Origin: Fodinibacter sp963707895
GTDB lineage: Bacteria; Actinomycetota; Actinomycetes; Actinomycetales; Dermatophilaceae
DNA length: 64,000 nucleotides
Assembly: GCA_963707895.1 (NCBI GenBank)
Contig: CAVPRS010000010.1
Location: forward strand, 1-64,000
Direction of reading: 5' to 3'
Part shown: in pieces, positions 1 through 9,309 of the stretch
Position numbering within the stretch: position 1 is the first letter of the stretch
How the letters are laid out: each line of letters opens with the position of its first letter
Notes under the pieces: model-generated
The model's input: the letters and a program-made list of their open reading frames with translations, nothing else
Told to the model about the DNA's origin: nothing
The model's database searches: none
Made by a program: the position numbers and the translations under genes

Positions 1-1
1 C

Positions 2-359
2 GTGAGGGGCCGCACCGTGCTGCTGGCCGCCGCGGCCGTCGGGGTCGGCTACGCCCTGTGGAAGATGCCGGTCACCCAGCGCTTCGTCACCACCTTCAAG
101 GACGCCTCCGCCCGTCGCGGGGCCGAGCTGCGCGAGGCCGTCGAGGTCGCGGTCGAGACCGACGCCACGAGCCGGGCGCCGCGCCACGCCGCGTGGTCCG
201 ATGCTCGACCTCGAGGTCGACGCCGGCTGGAACCGCGACCGCGCCCGCGGGGCGGGCGCCCCGGCATCCGCCCTCGGCGCCGACGACCCGGGACGCTCGC
301 TGACGCCCGAGCAGGCGCGCGCGCTGCTGCTCGACCCCACGGGCGAGCGAGCTCCGTAG
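2..359 (+). CDS. small membrane-anchored hypothetical protein, frameshifted
   Basis: Reading starts at a GTG at base 2 and gives a hydrophobic N-terminal stretch (LLAAAAVGVGYALW) followed by a charged segment (TTFKDASARRGAELREAV), which suggests one membrane anchor and a short cytoplasmic tail. The frame is lost between about 150 and 200; the coding signal resumes in another frame (MLDLEVDAGW...) and ends in LTPEQARALLLDP with TAG at 357-359. Actinobacteria commonly carry a small conserved membrane protein just before alaS (DUF6167-type); position and size fit, but I could not confirm the family. The true start could lie left of the window. Confidence 0.45.
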
Positions 360-492
360 GGGCCGGTGCGCCCCCACCTTCCCCTCCGCCCGCCCCACGC
401 CCCGACCCGACCGACCCCCAGGCGCGCACCGGCAGTACGATGTCGCGTGCCCGTGCCCGGTGGCACCCATGACAACCGAGGACTGATTCCCC

Positions 493-3181
493 ATGGAAAC
501 CGCTGAGATCCGGCGTCGCTGGCCGGCGTTCTTCGAGAAGAACGGCCACACCGTCGTGCCCTCCGCGCCGCTCATCCACGACGACCCGACCTGCTGTTCG
601 TCAACGCCGGCATGGTGCCCTTCAAGCCCTACTTCCTGGGCGAGGAGACCCCGCAGTGGATCCGGGCCACCAGCGTGCAGAAGTGCGTGCGCACCGGAGA
701 CATCGAGGAGGTCGGCAAGACCTCACGACACGGCACGTTCTTCCAGATGAACGGCAACTTCGCGTTCGGCGACTACTTCAAGGAGGGGGCCATCACCCTC
801 GCCTGGGACCTGATCACCACGCCGCAGGCGCAGGGCGGCTACGGGCTCGACGCCGACCTGATCTGGCCGACCGGTCTACGACGACGACGACGAGGCGTTC
901 GCGATCTGGCGCGAAGGGATCGGCGTGCCCGAGGCGCGGATCACCCGCCGGGATGGCCGACAACTTCTGGTAGATGGGCGTGCCCGGCCCGGCGGCCCGT
1001 GCACGGAGATCTTCTTCGACCGCGGCCCGGACTACGGCCGCGAGGGCGGCCCGGTCGTCGACGAGGACCGCTACCTGGAGTTCTGGAACCTCGTGTTCAT
1101 GCAGGACGAGCTCCGGCGGTGCGCGGCAAGGACGACTTCGAGATTCTCGGTGAGCTGCCCGAAGCACAACATCGACACCGGCATGGGCCTCGAGCGGATG
1201 GCGACCCTGCTGCAGGGCGGGACAACCTCTACGAGATCGACGAGGTCTTCCCCGTGCTCGAGCGGGCGGCCGAGCTCAGCGGGAAGCGTACGGCGTCATC
1301 CGGCCACATGGTCAGCGAGTCGCACCCCGACGACGTCCGGCTGCGGGTCGTCGCCGACCACGTGCGCTCGTCGCTGATGGTCATCGCCGACGGGGTCACG
1401 CCCGCCAACGAGGGCCGCGGCTACGTGCTGCGCCGGTTGCTGCGCCGGGTGGTCCGCTCGGTGCGGCTCCTGGGCTACGACGACGCGTCGCTGCCCGAGC
1501 TGCTGCCGGTGTCGCGGGAGCGGATGAAGCAGTCGTACCCGGAGGTGGCAGAGCGGCTTCGACGCATCATCCAGATGCGTACGCGGAGGAGGAGGCGTTC
1601 CGGCGCACCGTCGCTGCGGGCCGCACCATCCTCGACACCGCGGTCGGGCGACCAAGCAGTCCGGCGGGACGACACTCGCGGGCGACCAGGCGTTCCAGTT
1701 GCACGACACGTACGGGTTCCCGATCGACCTGACCCTGGAAATGGCCGCCGAGCAGGGCCTCGACGTCGACGGGGACGGGTTCAGCCGGCTGATGGACGAG
1801 CAGCGCCAGCGGGCGAAGGCCGACGCGAAGTGCGCAAGGAGAGTCGGCCACGCGGCCACGGCGGCGTGCCGGGACCTGCGGTCGTCGGCGCGACCGACTT
1901 CCTCGCGCACTCAGGAGCTCAGGAGCGAGGCGACGGTGCTCGGCCTCGTCCTCGACGGCGAGCGGGTCGACGAGATCGAGCCCGGCGCGCAGGTCGAGGT
2001 CGTGCTCGACGTGACGCCGTTCTACGCGGAGTCCGGCGGCCAGGATCGCCGACGAGGGCGCGATCACCGCCGACGGCGTGGAGCTGAGGGTCGTCGACGT
2101 GCAGCGGCCGGTCAAGGGGCTCGTCGTGCACACCGTCGAGGTGGTCACGGGTCCGCTGCGTACCGGCGCGGCCGTGCTGGCGCGAAGGTCGACCCCGAGT
2201 GGCGGCTGTGTGCGTGCCAGGCCCACTCGGGCACGCACGTCGTGCACGCGGCGCTGCGCCAGGTGCTCGGCCCGTCCGCGCTGCAGTCCGGCTCCTACAA
2301 CAGGCCGGGCTACCTGCGGCTCGACTTCTCGTGGCCGCAGCCGCTGTCCGCGGCGACCCGCAGCGAGGTCGAGGAGGTCGCCAACCTCGCGGTGCGGGAC
2401 GACCTGCCGGTGTCGGCGTTCTATACGCCGCTGCCGGAGGCCCGCCAGATCGGTGCGCTGGCGCTGTTCGGGGAGACGTACGCCGAGGAGGTGCGCGTCG
2501 TCGAGATCGGCGGCCCGTGGTGCCGCGAGCTGTGCGGCGGCACCCACGTGCAGCACTCCAGCCAGGTCGGCGCGCTGACGGTCACCAGCGAGGCGTCGGT
2601 CGGCGCCGGCGTGCGCCGGGTCGAGGCGTTGGTCGGCATCGACGGCTTCTTCGGCTACCTGGCGCGGGAGCGGGCGATCGTCGCCGGGCTGACCGGCCTG
2701 CGGGTGGGCGCGCGCCCGACCAGGTCGCGGAGCGGGTCGTCGCGATGGTCACCGGCTTCAGGACGCCGAGCGCGAGCTCGACCGGGCCCGTCGCGAGCAG
2801 GTGCAGGCGGTGCCGGCAACCTCACCGTGCGGCCCGCGACGTCAACGGCGTGACCTACCTCGGTCACGACGCGGGCGAGTCCGGTGCCGACGACGTGCGC
2901 ACGATGGTGCTCGACCTGCGCGGCCGGCTCGGCACCGAGCGCCCGAGCGTCGTGGCCATCACCGGTGCGGCCAAGGGCCGCCCGGTCGTCGTCGTGGCGA
3001 CCAACGAGTCGGCACGGCTCGCGGCATCAAGGCCGGCGAGCTGGTGCGGGTGGCGGCGACGGCGCTCGGTGGCGGCGGCGGCGGCAAGGACGACATCGCC
3101 CAGGGCGGTGGCCAGGACGCGTCGAAGGTCGGGGATGCCCTCGCGGCCGTCGAGTGGCGCGTCGGGGAGCTCGCCGGCTGA
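493..3181 (+). CDS. alaS: alanine--tRNA ligase, multiply frameshifted
   Basis: Alanyl-tRNA synthetase charges tRNA-Ala and edits mischarged Ser and Gly. The gene is read in pieces: METAEIRRRW at the ATG, then LFVNAGMVPFKPYF, QKCVRTGDIEEVGK and MNGNFAFGDYF (class II catalytic core), ADHVRSSLMVIADG, LHDTYGFPIDLT, the editing-domain zinc motifs HSGTHVVHA and CGGTH, and a C-terminal GGGGGGKDDIAQGG element. At least a dozen single-base shifts occur (for example near 590, 880, 960, 1130, 1220, 1570, 1640, 1850, 2045, 2190, 2720 and 3020). A likely GAGGAC ribosome site lies 9 bases before the ATG and a TACGAT -10 box at 436-441. The sum of the pieces is full length (about 890 residues), so sequencing error is far likelier than loss of this essential gene. 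The stop overlaps the ruvX start (TGATG). Confidence 0.9.
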
Positions 3182-3741
3182 TGCCGGCCCCGCGCGAACG
3201 CGGTGTGCGCCTCGGCGTCGACGTCGGGTCGGTGCGCGTCGGGGTCGCCCTGAGCGACCCCGACGGCATCCTCGCGACGCCGGTGGCCACGGTGGCCCGC
3301 ACGGCGGAGGGGGAGCCGGCGGCCGGCGACGCCGACGTGGAGCAGATCGCCGCCCTGGTGCTGGAGCACGAGGCGGTCGGCGTGGTGGTCGGTCTGCCCG
3401 GTTCGCTCTCGGGTGACGAAGGTCCCGCCGCGGCCCGGGCGCGCAAGTATGCTGCCGTGGTGGCGGCGCGCATCGCGCCGGTCTGGGTACGTCTCGTCGA
3501 CGAGCGGCTCACCAGTGTCGATGCACACCGCACGCTCCGTGAGAGCGGGGTCGCCGGCAGGCGTCAGCGAGCAGTGGTCGACCAGGCCGCCGCCGTGCTC
3601 ATCCTGCAGACGGCCCTCGACACGGAGCGCAGCACCGGCGCCCCTCCCGGGAGCAGGTCGGACCTGGACGGCGCAAGCCACGGACGAAGGACGCGAGGCC
3701 GTGACGCAGCAGCACGACTTCACCGAGACGATCTTCGGTGA
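3181..3741 (+). CDS. ruvX: putative pre-16S rRNA nuclease / Holliday junction resolvase RuvX (YqgF)
   Basis: RNase H-fold nuclease of the RuvX/YqgF family, which finishes the 5' end of 16S rRNA in E. coli. Visible signatures are GVDVGSVRVGVALSD (first catalytic Asp), VVVGLPGSLSGDEGPAA, LVDERLTSVDAHR and VVDQAAAVLILQ (C-terminal Asp). The ATG overlaps the alaS TGA. The reading frame runs to 3741, inside mltG, with a C-terminal tail that does not look like the family. A shift around 3645 would instead give a tail ending at TGA 3702-3704, overlapping the mltG GTG start by the usual few bases; I think that is the true end. The location between alaS and mltG is the standard actinobacterial one. 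Confidence 0.9.
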   Translation: MPAPRERGVRLGVDVGSVRVGVALSDPDGILATPVATVARTAEGEPAAGDADVEQIAALVLEHEAVGVVVGLPGSLSGDEGPAAARARKYAAVVAARIAPVWVRLVDERLTSVDAHRTLRESGVAGRRQRAVVDQAAAVLILQTALDTERSTGAPPGSRSDLDGASHGRRTRGRDAAARLHRDDLR

Positions 3742-4870
3742 GCCGGCAGCGCCACCGCGGCGACGCCGCGACCTGCATCGCAGTCGCCCGCCGCACAGGA
3801 AGAACCGGCGCTGGCTGATCCTCCTGCTCGCCATCCTCCTCGTCGGCGGAGCCTGCTACGCCGCCTACAGCGTGCTCGCGCCGATGACCAAGGGCCTGTT
3901 CAGCCAGTCCGAGGCCGCCGACTACGACGGCCCGGGGAGGGCCAGGTCGACGTCGTCGTCGAGCCGGGACAGACCGGTGAGGACATCGCCACCACGCTGC
4001 GCGACGCCGGCGTCGTCAAGTCGCGCGGCGCCTACCTCGAGGTCGCGGCCGCCGACCCCAAGAGCGCCGCCGGCATCCAGCCGGGCACGTACGTGCTGCT
4101 CAAGGGGATGACGGCGCAGTCCGCGTTCGACGCCCTCGCCGACCCCGCCAACCGCTCGGTCAACCGCACCACCGTGCGCGAGGGGCTCTGGGCGAGCGAG
4201 ACCTATGCCGTGCTCTCGAAGGCCACCGGCATCCGGGTCAAGGAGTACGTCAAGGCGGCCAAGGACACCAAGGCGATCGGCCTGCCCAAGGAGGCCGATG
4301 GCAAGGTCGAGGGCTGGCTGGCCCCGTCGAGCTACGAGTTCTCCGACAAGTCGACCGCCACGCAGCAGCTCAAGCAGATGGTCGCGCAGACCGTGAAGGA
4401 GCTCGACAACGCCGGCGTCGAGGCCGGGGACCGCCAGAAGGTGCTGACCCTCGCCTCCCTGGTCGAGGCCGAGGCGAAGCTCGACGACGACCGCCCCAAG
4501 ATCGCCCGGGTGTTCCTCAACCGGAGAGACCAAGGGCGCCCCCGCCTACGGGCTGATCCAGTCCGACGCGGCCGTGTCGTACGGCGCCAAGCGCCGCTCG
4601 CTGTTCCCGAGCAAGGCCGAGCTCGACGACGCGAGCAACCCCTACAACACCCGCATCCACCCGGGGCTGCCGCCCGGCCCGATCAGCAACCCCGGGGCGG
4701 CGTCGATCGAGGCCGCCGCCAACCCGGCCGACGGCCCCTGGTTCTTCTTCGTCGCGGTCAACCCGATCACCGGCGAGACCAAGTACGCCACGACGCTGGC
4801 CGAGCACAACGCCAATGTCGCCGAGCTCAACGCCTACTGCGCCGCCAAACCCCAGGACTGCGGTCAGTGA
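3701..4870 (+). CDS. mltG: endolytic peptidoglycan transglycosylase MltG (YceG-like), two frameshifts
   Basis: Membrane-anchored lytic transglycosylase that cuts nascent glycan strands and sets their length. From the GTG at 3701 it reads a basic cytoplasmic N-terminus, one transmembrane helix (WLILLLAILLVGGACYAAY), a LysM-like extracellular part with VVVEPGQTGEDIA, and the YceG catalytic domain. The catalytic Glu lies in LASLVEAEA, followed by RPKIARVFLNR and QSDAAVSYG, then NPYNTRIHPGLPPGPISNPG. Two single-base shifts (about 3935, a lost G in a G run, and about 4525) break the frame; the pieces join into a normal protein of about 390 residues. The stop overlaps the aroE GTG (GTGA). Confidence 0.9.
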
Positions 4871-5688
4871 GGGCGGCCGTCCTCGGCTCGCCCATCACCC
4901 ACTCGCTCTCCCCGGTGCTGCACCGCGCCGGCTACGCCGCCGCCGGGCTCTCGGGGTGGGAGTACGACGCCCACGAGGTCGACGCGGCCGGGCTGCCCGG
5001 GTTCGTCGGCGCGCTCGGGCCGCAGTGGCGCGGGCTGTCGCTGACCATGCCGCTCAAGGAGGCGGCCGCCGAGGTCGGGAGCACGGTCTCCGAGGTCGCG
5101 AGGCGGGCCGCTGCGGTCAACACCCTGGTGCGCCGCGACGACGGCGGCTGGGACGCCACCAACACCGACGTCGTCGGCCTGGTCCGGGCCCTGTCACCGC
5201 ACCTCGCGGAGCGGACGGAACGCGCCCTCGTGCTGGGAGCGGGGGCCACGGCACGCTCGGCCGTGCTGGCCCTGGCCGAGCTCGGCGCCACCACGCTCAC
5301 CGTGCGGGCCCGGGACACGAGCCGCGCCGCCGACCTCCTGGCCTGGGCGCTCGACCTGGGTGTCGGCATCCGCAACGGCTCGGTCGCGGCACTGGGGCCG
5401 TGGCTCACCACCGGCGACGACCTGGTCGTGTCGACCCTGCCGGGGTCGGCGGGTGAGGTCGCGGCCGCCACCGTGCCGTCCGCCCACTCGGGCGTGCTGC
5501 TCGACGTCGTGTACGCAGGGTGGCCGACGCCACTCGCCCGCGCCGGTGCCGCTGCCGGCATGACCGTGGTCTCGGGACTCGACATGCTCGTGCACCAGGC
5601 CGCCGAGCAGTTCCGGCTCTTCACCGGGGTCCCGGCCCCGGTCGACGCGATGGCCGCCGCCGGCCGCGCCGCCCTGGGGCAGGCGTGA
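4867..5688 (+). CDS. aroE: shikimate dehydrogenase
   Basis: NADPH-dependent reduction of 3-dehydroshikimate to shikimate. The start of the protein has GSPITHSLSPVLH (shikimate-binding Ser-x-Ser), then LSLTMPLKE with the catalytic Lys, VNTLVRRDDGGWDATNTD (the Asp that partners the Lys), a Rossmann loop VLGAGATARSAV, and the C-terminal GLDMLVHQAAEQFRLFTG. It is 273 residues long, normal for AroE. The GTG start overlaps the mltG stop. With aroC, aroK and aroB it forms a compact shikimate-chorismate cluster. Confidence 0.96.
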   Translation: MRAAVLGSPITHSLSPVLHRAGYAAAGLSGWEYDAHEVDAAGLPGFVGALGPQWRGLSLTMPLKEAAAEVGSTVSEVARRAAAVNTLVRRDDGGWDATNTDVVGLVRALSPHLAERTERALVLGAGATARSAVLALAELGATTLTVRARDTSRAADLLAWALDLGVGIRNGSVAALGPWLTTGDDLVVSTLPGSAGEVAAATVPSAHSGVLLDVVYAGWPTPLARAGAAAGMTVVSGLDMLVHQAAEQFRLFTGVPAPVDAMAAAGRAALGQA

Positions 5689-6368
5689 CCCCGGCCTGGG
5701 TCGTGCTCGCCGCGGCCCTCGCCATGGGGCTGGTGGGGCACGTGACCGGACGCGAGCTCGCGACCGGCGGCTACCGCATCGTCGAGGACGAGGCAGGCCA
5801 CGCGCCGGGCCGCAACTGGTGGCCGGGCCTCGGCACGGCTGCCCTCGCGGCGCTGGCGGCGTGGTCGGTCGGCGACCTGGGCGGCTGGGCGGCACTGCCG
5901 ACCTACCTGCTCTTCGCCTGGCTGACGGTGGGCCTGGTCTGGATCGACCTCGACGTGCACCGCCTGCCGATCGGTCTGGTCGTGCCCACCGCGTGGTGGC
6001 TCATCGGGCTGCTCGCCGTGGCCTCGCTCGCGACCGGCGACCGCCGCTGGGTGGTCGCGCTCGTCGGCGCGGTCGTCATGGGGGCGGTCTACCTGCTGCT
6101 CGCGGTGCTGCCCGGCGGCGGCGTGGGCGGCGGCGACGTTCGGCTCGCCCCCGTCATCGGGGGGCTGCTCGGCTGGCTCGGGCCGGGCTACGTCGCCGTG
6201 GGCCTGTTCGCCGGGTTCCTCGTCGGCGGCCTGGCAGCCGTGGCCCTGCTGGCCCTGCGCCGGGTCGGGCTGCGCAGCTCGATCGCCTACGGCCCGGCGA
6301 TGTGCCTCGGGGCCTGGGTCGCCGTCGGCTTCACGTCCCGGATCCTGACCTGGCTCACGGGCGGCTGA
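5685..6368 (+). CDS. A24-family prepilin peptidase, short form
   Basis: Polytopic membrane aspartyl protease that trims type IV or Tad-type prepilins. The 227 residues form about seven hydrophobic helices. The two catalytic Asp positions are visible in VWIDLDVHRLPIG and in GGGDVRLAPVIGGLLG (the GxGD motif). The N-terminal zinc/methyltransferase domain of full-length PilD is absent, as in TadV/CpaA-type and many actinobacterial forms. It begins by GTGA overlap with aroE and sits inside the aro operon, a position common in Actinobacteria; there are no pilin genes in this window, so its substrate must be elsewhere. Confidence 0.85.
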   Translation: MTPAWVVLAAALAMGLVGHVTGRELATGGYRIVEDEAGHAPGRNWWPGLGTAALAALAAWSVGDLGGWAALPTYLLFAWLTVGLVWIDLDVHRLPIGLVVPTAWWLIGLLAVASLATGDRRWVVALVGAVVMGAVYLLLAVLPGGGVGGGDVRLAPVIGGLLGWLGPGYVAVGLFAGFLVGGLAAVALLALRRVGLRSSIAYGPAMCLGAWVAVGFTSRILTWLTGG

Positions 6369-6390
6369 GGGCCGTGGAAGGATTCGCCAC

Positions 6391-7620
6391 ATGCTGCGCT
6401 GGCTGACCGCCGGGGAGTCGCACGGGCCCGCGCTCGTCGCGACCATCGACGGGCTGCCCGCGGGGGTCGAGGTCACCACGGCCGACGTCGCCGCCGCGCT
6501 GGCCCGCCGCCGGCTGGGCTACGGCCGCGGTGCCCGGATGAAGTTCGAGCAGGACGAGGTCGAGTTCCTCGGGGGCGTGCGGCACGGCCGCACCCTGGGG
6601 TCGCCGGTCGCCATCCGGGTCGGCAACTCCGAGTGGCCCAAGTGGCAGACCGTGATGAGCCCCGACCCGGTCGACGCCGACGCCCTCGCCGCCGCTGACG
6701 ACGTCAACGCCGAGAAGGAGATCGCCCGCAACCGGCCGCTCACCCGGCCGCGACCCGGCCACGCCGACCTCGTGGGCATGCAGAAGTACGCGTTCGAGGA
6801 CGCCCGTCCGGTGCTCGAGCGGGCCTCGGCCCGCGAGACGGCCGCCCGGGTGGCGCTCGGCGAGGTGGCGGCGCGGTTCCTCGAGCAGGCCTACGGCATC
6901 CGGCTGGTGTCGCACACGGTGGCCATCGGGCTGGCCTCGGTCGACGACCTCGCCCCGCTGCCGACCGCCGACGACGTCGCCGCCCTCGACGCCGACCCGG
7001 TGCGCGCCTTCGACCCGGCGGGGTCGGCCGCGATGGTCGCCGAGGTCGACGCGGCCCACAAGGACGGCGACACCCTCGGCGGCGTGGTCGAGGTGGTCGT
7101 GACCGGACTGCCCCCGGGTCTGGGCTCGCACGTGCACTGGGACCGCCGGCTCGACGCGAGGCTCGCGGGCGCGCTGATGGGCATCCAGGCGATCAAGGGC
7201 GTCGAGGTCGGTGACGGCTTCCGCACCGCGGCCCGCCGAGGCTCGGTCGCCCACGACGAGATGGAGCGCGGCGCCGACGGCGTCATCCGCCGCCGCACCG
7301 GCCGCGCCGGCGGCACCGAGGGCGGGATGTCGGTCGGCGGGCTGCTGCGCGTCCGGGCGGCGATGAAGCCGATCTCGACCGTGCCGCGCGCCCTCGAGAC
7401 GGTCGACGTGGCCTCCGACGAGCCCGCACGCGCCATCCACCAGCGCTCCGACGTCTGCGCGGTCCCGGCTGCGGGCGTCGTCGCCGAGGCGATGGTCGCG
7501 CTCGTGCTCGCCGAGGCCTGCCTGGAGAAGTTCGGCGGCGACTCGGTGGGCGAGACCGCGCGCAACCACGCCGCCTACCTGGCCGCCATCCCGGCCTCCA
7601 TGCGCACCTGGGACGAGTGA
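6391..7620 (+). CDS. aroC: chorismate synthase
   Basis: Converts 5-enolpyruvylshikimate 3-phosphate to chorismate using reduced FMN as a catalytic cofactor. The N-terminus MLRWLTAGESHG is the first signature; RRLGYGRGARMKFEQD, RPGHADLVGMQKYAFED, SARETAARVA and the C-terminal KPISTVPRALETVD and RSDVCAVPAAGVVAEAM segments follow. The length of 409 residues is typical of the actinobacterial enzyme. An AAGGA ribosome site lies 8-12 bases before the ATG. The stop overlaps the aroK start. Confidence 0.98.
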   Translation: MLRWLTAGESHGPALVATIDGLPAGVEVTTADVAAALARRRLGYGRGARMKFEQDEVEFLGGVRHGRTLGSPVAIRVGNSEWPKWQTVMSPDPVDADALAAADDVNAEKEIARNRPLTRPRPGHADLVGMQKYAFEDARPVLERASARETAARVALGEVAARFLEQAYGIRLVSHTVAIGLASVDDLAPLPTADDVAALDADPVRAFDPAGSAAMVAEVDAAHKDGDTLGGVVEVVVTGLPPGLGSHVHWDRRLDARLAGALMGIQAIKGVEVGDGFRTAARRGSVAHDEMERGADGVIRRRTGRAGGTEGGMSVGGLLRVRAAMKPISTVPRALETVDVASDEPARAIHQRSDVCAVPAAGVVAEAMVALVLAEACLEKFGGDSVGETARNHAAYLAAIPASMRTWDE

Positions 7621-8123
7621 TGGCGCGCGTCGTGCTCGTCGGGCCGCCCGGGTCGGGCAAGACCACCGTGGGGGCGGCCCTGGCCGACCTGCTCGGGGTC
7701 CCGCTGCACGACACCGACGCGGCCATCGAGGCCGCCGCCGGGCGCACCATCTCCGACATCTTCGTCGACGACGGCGAGCCGGCGTTCCGGTCGCTCGAGC
7801 GGGCCGAGGTGGCCCGGGCGGTCGCGGAGGAACCGGGGGTGCTGGCCCTGGGCGGTGGCGCAACGGTCGACCCGACCACCGAGCAGCTGCTCGAGGGCCA
7901 GACCGTGGTGTTCCTCGACGTCGGCATCGCCGACGCCTCGAAGCGGGTCGGCTTCGACCAGAGCCGGCCGCTGCTCGCCGTGAACCCACGCGCGTCGTGG
8001 GTGCGCCTGATGAACGAGCGGCGCCCGCTGTACGAACGGGTGGCAACCTTCCGGGTCGACACCGCGGGTCGTACGCCGGAGGACATCGCGGCCGAGGTCG
8101 CCGGGCTGCTGGGGGAGTCGTGA
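7620..8123 (+). CDS. aroK: shikimate kinase
   Basis: Phosphorylates shikimate at O3 with ATP. It has a Walker A loop GPPGSGKTTVG, the shikimate-binding DTDAAIE, the FRSLERAE segment, the LGGGATVD loop and RPLLAVNPRASWVRLMNERRP (LID and adenine-binding Arg). I take the ATG inside TGATG overlapping the aroC stop; a GTG one codon earlier is in frame and possible. The protein is 167 residues long. It lies between aroC and aroB as in most bacteria. Confidence 0.97.
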   Translation: MARVVLVGPPGSGKTTVGAALADLLGVPLHDTDAAIEAAAGRTISDIFVDDGEPAFRSLERAEVARAVAEEPGVLALGGGATVDPTTEQLLEGQTVVFLDVGIADASKRVGFDQSRPLLAVNPRASWVRLMNERRPLYERVATFRVDTAGRTPEDIAAEVAGLLGES

Positions 8124-9217
8124 GCGGCACCGATGGCGCTGTGGCGGACGGCGCCACCGTCATCCCCGTCGGGACGTCGTACGACGTGGTCGTGGGGCAC
8201 GGCGTCATCGACCGGGTGGCGGGCCTGCTCGGCGACGGCACGCGCAAGGTGCTCCTGGTGCACCCGCAGGGGTTCGACACCTACGCCACGGTCGTGGCCG
8301 AGGCGCTCTCCGGCGCAGGGCTGCTCGTCCACCTCGCCGGGGTGCCCGACAACGAGTCCGCCAAGGACGTGACCGTGGCGGCCCGGCTGTGGAGCGTCAT
8401 GGGCGAGCTGGCCTTCACCCGCTCGGATGCCGTGGTCGCGGTCGGCGGCGGCACCGTCACCGACCTCGCCGGCTTCGTCGCGGCCACCTGGCTGCGCGGA
8501 GTGGCGGTGGTGCACGTGCCGACGACCCTGCTGGCGATGGTCGACGCCGCCGTCGGGGGCAAGGCCGGCATCAACACCGCCGAGGGCAAGAACCTCGTGG
8601 GCGCCTTCCACGAGCCGGCCGGGGTGGTCTGCGACCTCGACGTGCTCGCGACCCTGCCGCGGGCCGACCTCGTGGCGGGGCTGGCCGAGGTCATCAAGGC
8701 GGGGTTCATCGCCGACCCGGTGATCCTCGACCTGGTCGAGGCCGACCCGGACGGTGCGACGCGGTGGGACGGCCCGCACACGCGCGAGCTCGTCGAGCGG
8801 GCGATCGCGGTCAAGGCCGACGTCGTGGCGCAGGACCTCACCGAGTCGTGGCTGCGCGAGATCCTCAACTACGGCCACACCCTCGGCCACGCGGTCGAGC
8901 AGGCCGAGGGCTACCGGCGGCGCCACGGTGAGGCGGTCGCCATCGGCATGACGTACGCCGCGGAGCTCGCCCTGCGCGCCGGACGGCTCTCGCCCTCCGT
9001 CGTCGCCCGCCATCGGTCGGTGCTGTCGTCGGTGGGCCTGCCCACGAGGTACCCCGACGGGTCGTTCGACCAGCTGCTGGCCGTGATGCGCCGTGACAAG
9101 AAGTCGCGCGGTGACCTGCTGCGCTTCGTCGTGCTCGAGGACGTCGGGCGTCCGGTGCGGCTCGAAGGGCCCGACGAGGCCTGGCTGCGCGACGCCTTCG
9201 ACGCCCTCTCCGCCTGA
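8120..9217 (+). CDS. aroB: 3-dehydroquinate synthase
   Basis: NAD- and metal-dependent cyclisation of DAHP to 3-dehydroquinate. The signatures are AVGGGTVTDLAGFVAATWLRG, VPTTLLAMVDAAVGGKAGIN, NLVGAFHEPAGV, the metal-binding Glu in GLAEVIKAGF, and the His ligands in LNYGHTLGHAVE and HGEAVAIGM. The protein is 365 residues long. The GTG start overlaps the aroK TGA. A strong hairpin follows within 10 bases and probably ends the operon. Confidence 0.97.
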   Translation: MSGTDGAVADGATVIPVGTSYDVVVGHGVIDRVAGLLGDGTRKVLLVHPQGFDTYATVVAEALSGAGLLVHLAGVPDNESAKDVTVAARLWSVMGELAFTRSDAVVAVGGGTVTDLAGFVAATWLRGVAVVHVPTTLLAMVDAAVGGKAGINTAEGKNLVGAFHEPAGVVCDLDVLATLPRADLVAGLAEVIKAGFIADPVILDLVEADPDGATRWDGPHTRELVERAIAVKADVVAQDLTESWLREILNYGHTLGHAVEQAEGYRRRHGEAVAIGMTYAAELALRAGRLSPSVVARHRSVLSSVGLPTRYPDGSFDQLLAVMRRDKKSRGDLLRFVVLEDVGRPVRLEGPDEAWLRDAFDALSA

Positions 9218-9225
9218 CCCTGCGA

Positions 9226-9271
9226 GTTGGGTGCTCAGGTGGTTGCCTGGGCAGCCGGCTGAGCACCCAAC
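9226..9271. terminator. hairpin after aroB
   Basis: Perfect 12-base arms (GTTGGGTGCTCA at 9226-9237 and its complement at 9260-9271), extended by one G-C pair inside, around a 20-base loop. It starts nine bases after the aroB stop. There is no T-run, as usual for GC-rich actinobacterial terminators. Confidence 0.6.
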
Positions 9272-9309
9272 CCTGAAGGCGCAACGCACAGGGAGGGCAC
9301 AGGCGGGGC

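Noticed and set aside
4932..6479. Minus-strand ORF of 515 codons and similar ones opposite the aro genes (6355-8280, 7283-9589)
   Set aside because: Shadows of aroE, the peptidase, aroC, aroK and aroB; skewed composition and no domains.
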